A stretch of DNA of 64,000 nt from Ambrosia x helenae (GCA_030844895.1 CM061228.1:54487081-54551080), one strand, 5' to 3'; numbered from the stretch's first letter, positions 23,594 to 35,553 are shown. A program made the numbers and translations. The notes: generated by a model not told the origin, from the letters alone.

Positions 23594-24791
23594 AGCAGTC
23601 TTCCTTTTGATACAACTGAATGCAGTCCAGATGCAGACAACAAAATGTTTGACATCAACTGGGTAAACCTGATAATGGCAGAAAGAATTTTGCCTTAATG
23701 GCTTTTAAGGGATGCTCCTCTAATGCTGCCTTATCTCAGGTATCTAAAGAGTCTCTTTTAAAGCTTTGCTAAAAATCATGCAAAGAATAATTTGCTTTAA
23801 TAAGAGAGACCAATGTGCATCTACAAGGCAAAGCCAATGACTCTTAAAGAAAATACACTCAAATAAAATGTGATTTGGAAAGAAAACTTGCTTCAAAGAC
23901 AAAAGAAATTTCTAAATTGACTAAGAATGCTATTGAAACCCAAGCACAAATAAAAAGCATGATAGAAAACCTAGGAAAAGTCAGAAAAGAGCTTTCTGAC
24001 ACCAAGGTTGAATGTGAAAATTGGGTAGAGTCATGTAGAGGTTTCCAAATGTTGCTTAACAAACAAACTGCATCAATGTTAAGTTTGGCATTGAATACAA
24101 TCATACAAAATCACCAACTGATTTTACTCCCAAAACCACTGATGATGGGAGTAGAATAGTTCAAAAACAAACTTCTAATACGAAAGAATGCACATCTTTT
24201 CATCATAACTTTCTTACAAATGAAAGAGAAAGTCATGCAGAAGTTGAAATAACTAACATTGGCTCATCAGTGGTTTCATCTCCCTGAAAACAACTGATGA
24301 CCAAATTCCAGATTTAACAACTGTCAGTATATTTCCTTCCAAAACTCTTGAAAATCAAAAAGGAAAGGAAAAATCTTGTGAAATTTGTGGTCTGTTTAAC
24401 CACAAAACAGAATTTTGCAGATATAGAAAACGAAATCAATACAACAAGAAAGTTTTACAAATGGTTGTGGGAAAACAAGCAACCAATTAACACCTTTTCT
24501 CAGAGAAAGACTAAATCTCAACCACAGTCTTCCTCTCAAAATTCATTTTCAGAAGTCAGACCTAAGCCATCAGCAGTTTCACAAACTGTCGAGGTAAAAG
24601 ATTTGATAGATTTGGTTAAACTTCTGATGACCAAAGTTGATGGTGAACCTCAAAAAGGTCCCACCATTGTTTTCAACAATAAATCCATTGCCAAAAATAC
24701 ATGGATTACTAAAACTAGTCAACAACAACCTGCTACTATTCCTAAGAGTACACCCAAAGCCAAATTGGCTTGGGTTCCTAAATCTAACTAA
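23594..24791 (+). pseudogene. C2 gag extension: FALMA segment, coiled coil, second zinc knuckle
   Basis: In broken frames the region encodes KNFALMAFKGCSSNAALSQV, a coiled coil at 23860-24110 (ERKLASKTKEISKLTKNAIE and further heptads), and a CX2CX4HX4C knuckle CEICGLFNHKTEFC at about 24375-24420. A basic Ser/Gln-rich tail ends KAKLAWVPKSN at a TAA (24791). The layout parallels 14462-16390 of C1. The part upstream of 23589 was separated by G1. Confidence 0.75.
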
Positions 24792-26396
24792 TCTACTCTT
24801 TGTGTAGAGGGTCTCCAGAGGTCTAAATAGCATTTGGTATGTTGATAGTGGAGGATCAATGCACATGACTGGATGCAAGTACCTGATCAACAATTTCATA
24901 AGTCAAAGAGAAGGATCTGTGTCCTTTAGGAATAATGCAAAGGGATATGTGCTAGGATATGGCAATGTATCCTCAGGCAAAATGCAGTTTGACAAGGTCA
25001 ATCTATTTGAAAACCATGAGTACAACTTGCTAAGTGTTTCACAAATGTGTGATAAAGGATATTCTTCCTTTTTCACCAAAGCATCATGCAAGATCATATC
25101 ACCAGAACGCAAGAAGTTGATAGAGAAGATCATTGAAGATCATACTTTGTTGATAGCCAAAAGATGTGGCAATGTCTATGCAGTGGACATTGAAAAGGAC
25201 AAAGTACTGAACAACACTGCCTGTTTCTTCTCAAAGGCATCAACTTCAGAGACAGACCTTTGGCATAGGAGACTTGGCCATTTGAACTTTAAAACCATAA
25301 ACAAAGTCACAAAAATGGGTTTGGTAAGAGGTCTACCCTTGAAAGTATACCAGTGTCAAGAACATTATGTATCCTGTCTAAAGGGAAAACAGCATAAGTC
25401 CTCCTATAAGTCTATTGAAGAATCAAAAACCACTGCATGTCTTCAGCTACTCAATATAGACTTATTTGGGCCAGTCAAAATCATGATCCTTGGTAAGAAG
25501 AAGTACTGCTTAGTCATCATTGATGACTACTCAAGATTCACATGGGTCTTCTTCTTATTTTCCAAGGATGAGGCAGCTAAAATTATCAAGTTCTTCATTC
25601 TAAAAGTAGAGAAACAATATTCTCTCTCTGTTAGTGGGACAAAGTTCAGGAACAAAACTCTGGATGAATTCTGTTTATCTAAAGGGATTGTTAGATAGTT
25701 CAGCATTCCCAAAACTCCTAAACAAAATGGTGTGATAGAAAGGAAGAACAGAACATTGATTGAAGCAGCAAGAATAATGTTAGTTGATTCAGACCTACCT
25801 CTTTATTTTTGGACTGAAGCAGTTAACACAGTTTGTTATGTTCAGAATAGGGTTCTATTCATCAAGAGACACTCCAAAACTGCTAATGAAATTCTTCATA
25901 GCATTAAGTCCCTTATCTCCTTTCTCGGGCTTTTGGATGTCAATGTTTTATCCTCAACATCAAAGACTCTATTTCAAAGTTTGCTGCTAAAGTTGATTCA
26001 GGTTATTTTCTTGGTTACTCTTCAAGTAAAAAATCCTACAAGGTATTCAATTCCAAAACCAAGATAGTTGAAGAAACACTAAATGTCAAGTTCAATGAAT
26101 TAAAACATTCACTCATTCCAGCATATCCTACTGAACTCTTTGACCTTGACAGTTTTAATTTCGGACCTGAAAAGACTGTTGATTCATCTAAACCCACTTA
26201 TTATGGTGATCAAGGGTTTGATGATGGTCCTCCATCATGGACTCCAAACACAGTCGTTAAATCAACTTTCAAACCATCAGAAGTTCCTTAAACTTCTGAT
26301 TCAACAACTGCTGATGTACAAACTCAAACATCTGATTCAGCTCCTGCAACTACTGAAGATGTTCAAACAGCTAAACCAGATATTATCAACCTCAGT
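24792..26396 (+). pseudogene. C2 pol: protease and integrase
   Basis: Protease motif WYVDSGGSMHMTG at about 24835-24875 (the usual SGAS Ala is Gly here). It is followed by EYNLLSVSQMCDKGYS, pre-integrase LWHRRLGHLNFKTINK, the zinc motif CLKGKQHKSSY, and integrase DLFGPV and VIIDDYSRFTWVFF. A stop at about 25698 interrupts the core before the TPKQNGVIERKNRTLIEAAR block (Glu present). The second catalytic Asp segment appears degraded (SVSGTKFRNKTLDEF in place of a SDNGTEF-type motif). The C-terminal linker runs in broken frames to the S2 insertion. The protease frame begins just after a TCTACTCTTTGTGTAG string, an acceptor-like sequence as in C1. Confidence 0.9.
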
Positions 26397-26737
26397 TGTG
26401 ACAACCGGCAACTTTCGATCTACACTGGTGTGATTTTTCTTATTAAAAATAAATAATTATTATAAATATTGTTAATTATTAAGTTTCGGAAGTTAACTGA
26501 TCGTTGTAACAATGGAAACTGCAACCGATTTAATTAACGCAATTAAAACGCGTGTTCTGAAAACATGCGTCGGACATCGAAAATAATTATATTTTGGTTT
26601 GGTTTAGCTTTATTTAAGATTTCGAACAAAACCGACAAACTTTTATAATTAATTATCGAGCATAAATAGAAACCGAGGCATTTTACGTTATAACGGGTTC
26701 GATACGCGGTGTTCACCTACCTAGCCTTAACCCTAAA

Positions 26738-26885
26738 TATAAAAGGCCACTTTCATCTTCTCCTTCCTCATTTTATCAGCCGCCAACCTACACTCTCTCT
26801 CACTCTCTCTCTCTAATATCTTATATGTCTCTCTCTCTAACCTTTCTCTCTCAATCTATCTCGCCTCCCTCTCTCGTCTCTGTTT
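26738..26885 (+). promoter_or_regulatory. S2 LTR promoter and CT-rich leader
   Basis: TATAAAAGG is followed after ~40 bp by a long CTCTCT tract (about 26783-26885), typical of plant transcription start regions. It is inferred to drive the former gypsy element. Confidence 0.6.
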
Positions 26886-26889
26886 CTGA

Positions 26890-27800
26890 AGCAGCCGGCC
26901 ACCACCATAGCTTGGGTGGTGGAGGCGCAGGGTTGTGACCCCGAAAAGCATCAATACACAAGGGTGGTTTCAGGGGTATGGTACACGATGATGAAGGTGG
27001 TGCCTGGTCGTGGTTAGGTTGTGGTCCGGCGGGTTATGGTGGTTGTTTCAGATTTGGAGGGTTTCGGTTGTGGTGGTTGAGGGTGATGGTTGGTGGTTCA
27101 GATTTGTGGGGTTGTGTTGGGGGACGACGAGGGGAAGACGACATAGGCGATGGTTTAAAGGTGGGTGGTGGCTGTTGAGGTTAAGCGGCGATAGAGGGTG
27201 TTCTCATTTGGTAATGGTCCGGTATGTTTTGGGGTTGTGGTTGTGGTCTTAACAGGGTCCGCTAGGTGGTGGTTACGGCAAGCCCGGATACGGTTGTTTG
27301 GTCAGGTTTTGGGTTTGGGTCTAGTTATGGTGGTGCTTCGGTGGTGCTGGTTCAGGGGCGGAGATAGTGGTGGTCAGGAAGGACGACGGCGGCGGACGAG
27401 GTAGTGCTCGGTTGTGGCTAGGGGGTCCGGTTCAGGGGATGGGTTCGTCTGACTGGGAGGTGCTTGGTGGCTGTGATGGTGGTTCTTGGCCGATGGTGGT
27501 GGTGTGGGTGGTATACCTGAAGAAGACGACCGGCAGCGGTGACAGTGGGTGTCTGGTTGGGGTTAGTGGCTGACGGTGTTTGGTTGCTCGTCAGTTCAGT
27601 GGGTCAGGTCTGTTGGAGTTGTTTTCGAACTCAGGAGGAGTCGGTAATGGTTTGGGTTACATTTATCTTTCGGGTCCGGTTTGGGTTTCTAGACCCGGGT
27701 CAGCAGCAGATCTAGATTCAGTTCCGGTCTTGTTCGGGTCAAGTGTCTCGGGTCAGATTTTTTCAACCGTCTCGTGGGTCAGATTTCGGGTTACGCGCGT
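26890..27800. repeat. GT/GG-rich tract in S2
   Basis: About 900 bp are strongly biased to G and T on the plus strand (GGTGGTGG-type words throughout), unlike the AT-rich flanks. Several overlapping open frames exist in all plus frames because TAA/TAG/TGA are rare in such composition; none has a recognisable domain. Confidence 0.6.
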
Positions 27801-28068
27801 GTGATTCGGTATACTTTAAATTCGTATTTATTAGTATTTGTTGATATTATATATATTTAAAAATATTGTATATTTGTAAATATTATATATTTATGAATAA
27901 GATATTTATAAATATATTGATATGGACGAATTAGTTTTAACTCGCGAACGATCCGAATAATAAACGGTAACTATATATATTGTATCGAACGATTTGGTAA
28001 ATGGTTAATTTGACGTAACTTATATCGAACATCGGACTAAATAACATTGGACTATATTGTCGAACTAT

Positions 28069-28072
<4 letters not shown>

Positions 28073-28110
<38 letters not shown>
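28073..28110. repeat. (TA)n microsatellite at MITE edge
   Basis: Alternating TA for about 38 bp at the left edge of the foldback element; a similar run (about 28604-28630) lies at the right edge. Confidence 0.9.
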
Positions 28111-28113
<3 letters not shown>

Positions 28114-28606
28114 GATGGATATTTTGAAAACCCACTCGAGTTAAGAAAACTCTGAAAACCCGTCAAAAAACCATCTAAAAAAGTTTTCTTTTTTTTTTGA
28201 AAAAAATACACAAGGTAACATACATGTTTTTAAGCGTTTTGGGCCAAAAAAAATAAAAAAGCCGCCGAACGAATATTTTTAAAAAAAATAAACACAAACT
28301 TTGTAACAGCGCTGTTAATATATGTTTTCTGCTTTTTAACATATGTTACAGCACTGTTAACATATGTTTCTGCTTTTTAACATATGTTAACAGCGTTGTT
28401 ACAAAGTTTGCGTTGTTTATTTTTTTTAAAAATATTCGTTCGGCGCTTTTTTTATTTTTTTGGCCCAAAACGCTTAAAAACATGTATGTTACCTTGTGTA
28501 TTTTTTTCAAAAAAAAAAAAAAAAAAAAAAGTTTTTTAGATGGTTTTTTGACGGGTTTTCAGAGTTTTCTTAACTCGAGTGGGTTTTCAATTTATACTTT
28601 CCCTAT
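28109..28606. mobile_element. Foldback MITE (~500 bp near-perfect palindrome)
   Basis: The ends read TATAGGGGATGG and, inverted, TATAGGGAAAGT. The inner arms are a long inverted repeat: the segment GAAAACCCACTCGAGTTAAG near 28125 reappears inverted near 28570, continuing to the CCATCTAAAAAA block without mismatch. Between the arms are inverted copies of the GCGTTTTGGGCC and GTTACAAAGTTT segments and central tandem units with TTAACATATGTT. No transposase. Insertion in a TA run hides the TSD; a TA target is likely. Confidence 0.85.
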
Positions 28607-30076
28607 ATATATATATATATATATATATAAGTATACATAGATGACGAAACGTATAGTCTCGTGAATCAGAATTGTGGATAAAAGGACTTGATGAATTGTG
28701 TTTGAAAGAGATTTTTGGGGAAAATTGTAGACAACGGGTGTTGTCTGGTTTGCACAAAACAGAGGAAACTCTACCCAAATTTTTATAAAACCAAAGTGTA
28801 GCGAACTGCTATTAATTCTATAAATAAATTCCCGTAAATCTTTTGAACAAGTGCATTATATACAAAACCGAAGTATTTTCACAGTCTAACTATTTGTGGC
28901 AATAAAGATGATTTTCAAACAATATTTGGGAAAAAGTAACAATGTTACTAATTGATTTTAATAACTAAACTTATATTTTTCTTAAAGAGTATCTTCTAAA
29001 ATATAATTACACAAAATAAATATACTTACATGATTTACGAGACGAGCTACGATTCAGGATAATTATACGTTTCGGGGTACTAGTCCAACATGGTTTATAC
29101 ACAAATAGTAAAAAGTGTGCAACTTGGGTGTTATGTAATACGAAAATTAAGATAAGTCACGATCGGTTCGTTGAGTTGAAACGTATTGAGACTCGTGTTG
29201 GTACACACGAGTCTAGATAGTCGAATAGACTATCTTTTGAGCGGTTAATAAGCTAGGCTTATGTGTGATAGACTGTTAAGGTGTCCTTTGTTGGTAATTA
29301 GGGCATGAGGAAGTCGATCGAGGTTTCAGGCTTTGTTTGCTAGCTTAGCATGGAAATTAAGGTGAGTTTCACGGCTCCACCTTTTACTGGTTTTACATTT
29401 TCGGGAGAGAAAACATGTTGTGTTCTTTAAACGTGTGTCAATTGTGTTCGCAAATTCACTATGTTTGGGAGGGTTCATTTGGGTTCAAAGTATTCATTTA
29501 TGTTCAGTATTATATGGCCTATATTGTGGCAGTTCGTTAACCGTGATGCGGTAGTTCGTTAACCACAATGTGGTAGTTCGTTGGCTATGATATAGCAGTT
29601 CGTTGACCATGGGATGGTAGTTCGTTAATCACGGTGGGTGATAGTTCATTTGGGAGGTTCGTTATGGAGTTCAAACGTTTAACGAGTGTTTTCATCGGTC
29701 GGTAGTATCATGATGGTCTTTCAAAAGTTAATGAAACGTTTTACTTAAAAACCTGTGAACTCACCGGCATTATTTGCTGACGTTCTTTAGCATGTTTGTC
29801 TCAGGTCGCTAAGGTAGCAACTATCGATAGGCGCACGGAGTCTCACGGCGTCTAGGATTCATTTGCATTTCTTTTTTTAGTATTTCAGACTTGAGTTTTA
29901 CTTTTGAGTTGTAATAATACATTTTTGCTTCCGCTGTGTTAGTACGGTCAATGGCAGTTTACGTTGTTTTCATATCATTTAGTTGTCGTTTATTATGACC
30001 GTTGACTTGGATCCTGGTTTGTCACGCGCCTCGCGGTAAAACCTCGCACGTGGAAATTTGAGTGTGTGACATCAGT

Positions 30077-31726
30077 GGTTTGTTTGAAGAAGTACAAGAG
30101 CCTACACCTATCAGTGGTTTACAACAATTGATTGAACACAAAGATCATCCATTGGATCAAATCATGGGTGATATTGCATCAGGGGTACTTACAAGAAACC
30201 AGCTTTCCAACTTCAGGAAGCCCTTAAAGAAAACAGTTGGGTTGAAGCAATGCAAGATGAACTTTTACAGTTCAAAAAGCAATAGGTTTGGGAAATTTGT
30301 CCCTTACCTCCAAACAAACAACCAATTGAAACAAAATGGGTTTTCAGAAACAAACAAGATGAGTCTGGTTTAATTATCAAGAACAAGGCAAGACTGGTGG
30401 TACAAGGTTACTCTCAAGAAGAAGGAATTGATTATGATGAAACCTTTGCTCCAATTGCAAGGCTTGAAGCCATCAGGTTATTTTTGGCTTATGCTATTTC
30501 CAACAAAATTAAAGTTTTTCAAATGGATGTAAAAAAGTGCATTTTTGTATGGCAAAATAAAAGAGGAAGTGTATGTTTGTCAGCCACCTGGGTTTGAGGA
30601 TCTTTCTCATCCAGATTGGGTGTACAAACTTGTCAAGGCTCTTTATGGGCTAAAACAGGCTCCTAGAGCTTGGTATGAAACACTTTCAAACTTTTTACTC
30701 AAAAATCACTTCACAAGAGGCTCCATTGATAAAACTCTTTTCATAAAGCATGTTGGAAATCACATTCTACTTGTTCAAATTTATGTTGATAATATTATTT
30801 TCGGTTCAACAAATTCAAAACTGTGTGATGAATTTATGAAACTCATGCAATCAAGATTTGAGATGAGTACCATGGGAGAACTGCAGTACTTTATGGGACT
30901 GCAGATCAAGCAAACAATAGGTGGAACTTTTATATATCAATCTAAATATGCTAAAGAATTATTAAGCAAATTTTCTTTAAAAGACTGTAAATCAGCTTCC
31001 ACTCCCATGACACCAATCACACAAGTTGAACCAGATGATCAAGGAAAACAAATTGATCAAACCATGTATAGATTTATGATAAGTTCCCTACTTTACTTAA
31101 CTGCATCTAGACCAGATATTATGTTTTCAACATGTGTTTGTGCTAGATATCAATCAGCTCCTAGGGAATCACACCTAATTGCAGTCAAAAGAATTTTCAG
31201 ATATCTGAAAGGAACTCCTACACTTGGAATTTGGTATCCTGCTTCTAGCATTACCAGATTAACAGCTTTTTCAGATAGTGACTATGCAGGGTGCAAAATG
31301 TCAAGAAAATCAACATCTGGTGGTTGTCAATTATTGGGAAACTGTTTGGTGTCCTGGCAATCAAAGAAGCAAACATCTATGGTAACTTCAACTGCTGAAG
31401 CAGAATACATTGCAGCTGCAAGTTGTACATCATAGATTCAATGGCTTTAGTATCAATTACATGATTATGGAATCAAAGAGACCAAGACCCCATTGCTTGT
31501 AGACAGTAAATCTGTCATTGGCATAATTCAAAATCCTGTTCAGTTTTCAAAGACTAAACATATTGAAATCAGGAATCATTTCATAAGGGATTGCTATGAA
31601 AATGGCAAGATTGAGGTGAAACATGTGACAACAACTAATCAAATAGCTGACATATTCACCAAACCCCTTGATACATCAACATTTCAAAAGCTAGTATCCA
31701 TGCTTGGGATGCTAAATTTGGAATAA
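30077..31726 (+). pseudogene. C2 pol: reverse transcriptase and RNase H
   Basis: Copia RT in broken frames: VVQGYSQEEGIDYDETFAPI, QMDVK followed by a frame break, VYVCQPPGFEDL, ALYGLKQAPRAWYE and the active site IYVDNIIFGS. The second Asp of YVDD is Asn (GAT to AAT, codon 30791-30793), which should abolish catalysis. RNase H follows (LTASRPDIMFSTCVCARYQS, FSDSDYAGCKMSRKSTSGG, TAEAEYIAAASC), is cut by a TAG at 31433-31435, and resumes as VDSKSVIGII ... QIADIFTKPLD, ending at 31726. All domains are recognisable; none of the fragments can form a functional enzyme. Confidence 0.93.
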
Positions 31727-31819
31727 GTACTGTAAGTGTTTTTCATTTTCCTACACATATTTTGCTTTCACTTACATTATTACTAATCTGTCACAAACCT
31801 CTGACAAGCAAAAAGAGAG

Positions 31820-32185
31820 AAACTTCTGATGTACAAAAACATCAGAATGGGGATATTTTCAAAAAAATGATTAACTTCTGATAAAAATAAACTTTAGAAG
31901 TTATGAATATAGTGTTTATAAATGTTCTCATCAGTTTTTAACAAACTACTGAAGAGAAAATGGGAACTACTGATGAATATTGTTCTTCATCGGCAGTTTT
32001 GTCAATAAGGGTAAATCAAACATTTCCCATTTCAGAAGTTTGACCTGGGGCGGTTATAAACTTCTGATAAACACCTTTTCTCATTCTTATCCTTTCAAAA
32101 AGAAAAATTCCCTCCTTCTCTCTCAAAAACACTCACTAACCCTCCCCTGCAACAACACAAACATTGTTCAATCCACACAAAACAC
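31820..32185 (+). promoter_or_regulatory. Candidate internal promoter of the C2 extra ORF: palindrome array plus TATA
   Basis: The spacer after RNase H contains perfect short palindromes built on AACTTCTGATG: TTCTGATG/CATCAGAA (31824-31831, 31840-31847), TAACTTCT/AGAAGTTA (31872-31879, 31896-31903) and TCAGAAGTTT/AAACTTCTGA (32032-32041, 32058-32067), plus imperfect ones at 31926-31956 and 31966-32000. TATAAA at 32055-32060 overlaps the last, followed by a CT-rich leader and the ATG at 32186. The order equals that in C1, although the motif is different. Promoter role is inferred. Confidence 0.55.
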
Positions 32186-35100
32186 CATGGCTCTTATACT
32201 AAAACAGGGACATAATCAACGAGGCTACTTCGTGAAGGATGAAGCCTGGTCCCAATACGACGAAATCATTGATTTAGTCGTCAAATCCCAATACAACACT
32301 GCTTTCACCATTGATGAGTTCTGGGCAAAAGCCGAGGCGGTGACAGTGAACAACAAAGTGATTTCCCTCAAATAAACTATCCAAGGGAAGGTTATGGCAA
32401 TCACACCGGCTACTTTGGGAATAAGACTTGGTCTAGATGATGCCGATGCACCAAAGAATATTCCCATTTCTGAAATTCAATTAACCATGACACAGTGTGG
32501 TTACCAAGGTACTCTCTCACATGCTACAATCTATAAGAAATATTTTGATCCAAAATACAAACTTTTGTTTCATTACATAATCATGTGTTTAAGTCCCAAA
32601 ACTGGATTTTATGATCAGATGCCCTCTACTTTTCAACCTATTTTTCATTCCATTGTGAATGAAACAAAATTCAGGGCATTAGCACTTTTCTTTAATGAGT
32701 TGGTGTTGCATCACCAGAATACTAAAAAGAAATTTTTGTTGTATCCAAGATTCATCATGCAATGTATAATTAAAGAACTTGGAAATGAGGTGCTTGTGGA
32801 TAAAACATCAATTTTAAACCCATTAACCTCACAAGCATACTCAAGGCATAACAAACCCGCCACTTTGCCTAAAGATGACCAAGGGGAACAAGAACCAGTC
32901 CCCATGGAACCTACATCTTCCAAACCCTCATCTAAAAAGGCCAAGAAACTCAAACAACAAAAATCAAAACCCACCAACCCTAAAAGAAAGGCAATTCAGG
33001 AAGTTGAGATGCCTGAAACTGCTAATGTGCAATCTGCACTTGTTAAAGATATGACTAAAACATCCTCTCAATCTCATCCATCTCAAACCCCCCCCCCCCC
33101 AAAAAAAAAAAAAAAAGAGCACCAATTACAATTTTATTTCATAGGAAGAAACTTAAAAAGACCATAACTACTGACACTTCCTTTGAAAATGTTGACCCTT
33201 TACCAAAAACTACTGAACCAGAAACATCTCACACCACAATTGAAATTGCCAAACTTCTCTCTGGGCTAAAAGAAACAATCCCAACTGAACATGTCAATCC
33301 CAAACAAACACATCAAATAGGGGATAAACCATCAGAAGTTGACATGGATGTGGATGTTAATAGCCCTATCCCAAGAGATGAGGATGAACCAAGGTGTCTA
33401 AGCCCAAACTTAGATACTTTAGGTGCATTTGAGGCTACTACTACTTATTTACAATCCAGTGGTGGATCTGAGGACAGAAGTAACATAGCTAAGACCTCAA
33501 ATGTGGCAACTACTAATGAAGGCTCTATGCTTGAAGTAGGAAATCCTCAGTACCAAGACAAAGAGGTTCATGAGACAACTAGGTTGGGCCTAGCTCATCA
33601 TACAACTGATGATGTTCTCATTGAAGATATCACCAAGGATTCAGATGATTCCATTGATTTGGATGATGATTCAAACTCTCCACAACATGAATTGACGGCT
33701 ACTTGTGAAGTTCCTGAATCTGATGTCTCTAAGGTCAAAGAGCTGGTCACAAAAGATCAGGTTAAAGACCACTTGAACCCTGATTCCCCTAAAGTGGCAC
33801 CTTCCGTTCATACTTAAGATCACCCAAAAACACCCCCTCCACATCAAAATCCTACCCAATTCACTGGGTCATCAAGCATGGATTTGAACCACCTATGCAG
33901 CAAGCCCAGCTGGTCCCCTATACCAGATGATGAACACCCTAATCTCTGAACATCTCAAGTCATTCACAACTGCTTTGGAGTTGAAGACCAACACTCAACT
34001 TGAGATGATCAACAACAAAATTAGTGAGCTGTCAAAGAAGATAGACAACAACACAAGACAACTTGCTAAATTATCTGGTGTAACTTCTTTACCTGTTTGG
34101 TTTCCAGAAGTGGATAAAGCCAAAAAGGGGGAGAAGATTAAGGAACCAAAAGTGTCACTTGAAGCTAGTAAAAAGGCAAAAGAGGCACAACAACAAAAGG
34201 ATGCCTAAAAGCAAAAAGAACATCAAGAAAGGCTCCTTAAAGAAGCTAAAGAATCAGCTGAGAAATCCCAAGGCCAAATTGAAGAAACTGCTAAAATCCA
34301 AGAAAGTACTGAAGACAATCCTTCAGTAGTTGATAGCCTGATCAACACTTCAGTAGTTAACACTTCCTACATTCAAACAGAACAGCTTTCTAAGGCAACT
34401 AAACCCACTCCAGCTAAAATTCCAAGGCATGCACCTACTCAAACAATTGTCTTAAACCCTGCTCCTATATCAATGTCAAAAGAAATTTTGGAAAAGAGTT
34501 TAAGGGCAGCACAGAAGAAGGCTAAGGAACATAAGATTTGGAATAGCCTAGAAGCAAGGGATGACTTAAGCTACAATGAAAAGCTTGAGAAATATGAAGA
34601 AAAGTTGGGTGAGTTAGAAGAGTTGGAAAGAGTTGCTGAGGAGGAGAAAAGACAACAATTGATGACATACATCTCCAAGAACAGCAAAACAAAGAAATAC
34701 TCACTCAAAGAGCTCTCTATAGATGAATTGACAAGAAGAGCTCAGCTTGTATCTAACAAGCTGGCCACAGAAAAAGACAGAAAGGCAAAAGAGAGTTGAG
34801 GTCATAGAAGAGTTGGTAGCCAATGGATTTCGTTCAAAAGCTTCAGTGTCAAAATGGAGAAAAGGTACATTATATAACACTTATAAAAGATTCAAGGCTG
34901 ATAAGGCTGCAAATCCAGAGAAGTTCAAAACTTCTGAAGTATCACAAACTTCAGTAGTTAGAACTTCTGGTTCAAAACAATCAACATCAAAGCCTGCTAC
35001 CAAAAAGAAGCCAGAGGAGATCATAAAGACAGATTTCAAGATGGTGTTTCTTGAAGGCAATATAGTAGTACAAGGAGACTTTGTGATTGAAGAGAAGCCT

Positions 35101-35553
35101 CTTCTGATACAATTCAGGGATCCTTCTACATTTGCTTACCAATTACAACAGACCATGACAGACAAAAAGCACACTAAGGTAATCACTGAACATCATCTCC
35201 CTACTTTTAATATACCTGATGTTGTGCATACTGAAGAAGGAAGAGAATACCACCTAAGGGTCACTGAAGTAGAAAACATTCCACATTCAGGATCAACCCA
35301 GGAGACTAGCTTGGTCCCCTACACTTTAGCCTTTGACCAATCTAAAGTGAATATAGTGAAATGGTCATTTACTGATTCAAACTAAGTATTGATCACAAGA
35401 AGTGATCGTTCAAGCAAGGTCTTCAAGTCTATAACTGAACTGAAGAAACTATCTACAAAAGACCTGCTCATAATCCAACATCTTGAACCAGAACAAGGAT
35501 CTCTTACTGATGAACAACTGCAACAACTCAAGATTTCCATGTTCAGAGTGTAG
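32186..35553 (+). pseudogene. C2 extra 3' ORF (degraded)
   Basis: It starts with ATG at 32186 (MALILKQGHNQRG) after a TATA and CT-rich leader. A stop at about 32373 and later frame changes split it into pieces: 32186-32374, 32394-33167, 33344-33817, 33927-34208, 34473-34799 and 34747-35385, with an open tail to 35553. The N-terminal ~250 residues include KKKFLLYPRFIMQCIIKELG, matching the LLYPRF block of C1. A Lys/Pro-rich region follows, then a homopolymer slip site (C-run and A-run at 33090-33117), acidic low complexity, and coiled-coil-like Glu/Lys helices (34480-34800). Overall design (globular N-terminus, charged middle, helical part) parallels the C1 extra ORF. Function unknown. Confidence 0.65.

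Larger units (their letters stand above)
26397..30071 (+). repeat. Gypsy-type LTR unit S2 (solo LTR, 3675 bp) in C2
   Basis: It starts TGTGACAACC and ends GAGTGTGTGACA. The 5-bp TSD TCAGT (26392-26396 and 30072-30076) brackets it, and the C2 frame (NLSGLFEEV) continues across it. There is no internal PBS/PPT or coding region, so it is a solo LTR. The 3' end shares CTCGCGGTAAAAC and TCAGGTCGCTAAGGTAGCA with S3, and the GCGCCTCGCGGTA end with G1, so these LTRs are related. It contains a promoter (TATAAAAG at 26738-26745), a CT-rich leader, a GT-rich tract, a foldback MITE and TA repeats. Confidence 0.9.

Noticed and set aside
26978..27804. Several plus-strand Gly/Trp/Val-rich frames in S2
   Set aside because: Stop codons are rare in GT-rich sequence; frames overlap in all registers, with no domain and no gene structure.
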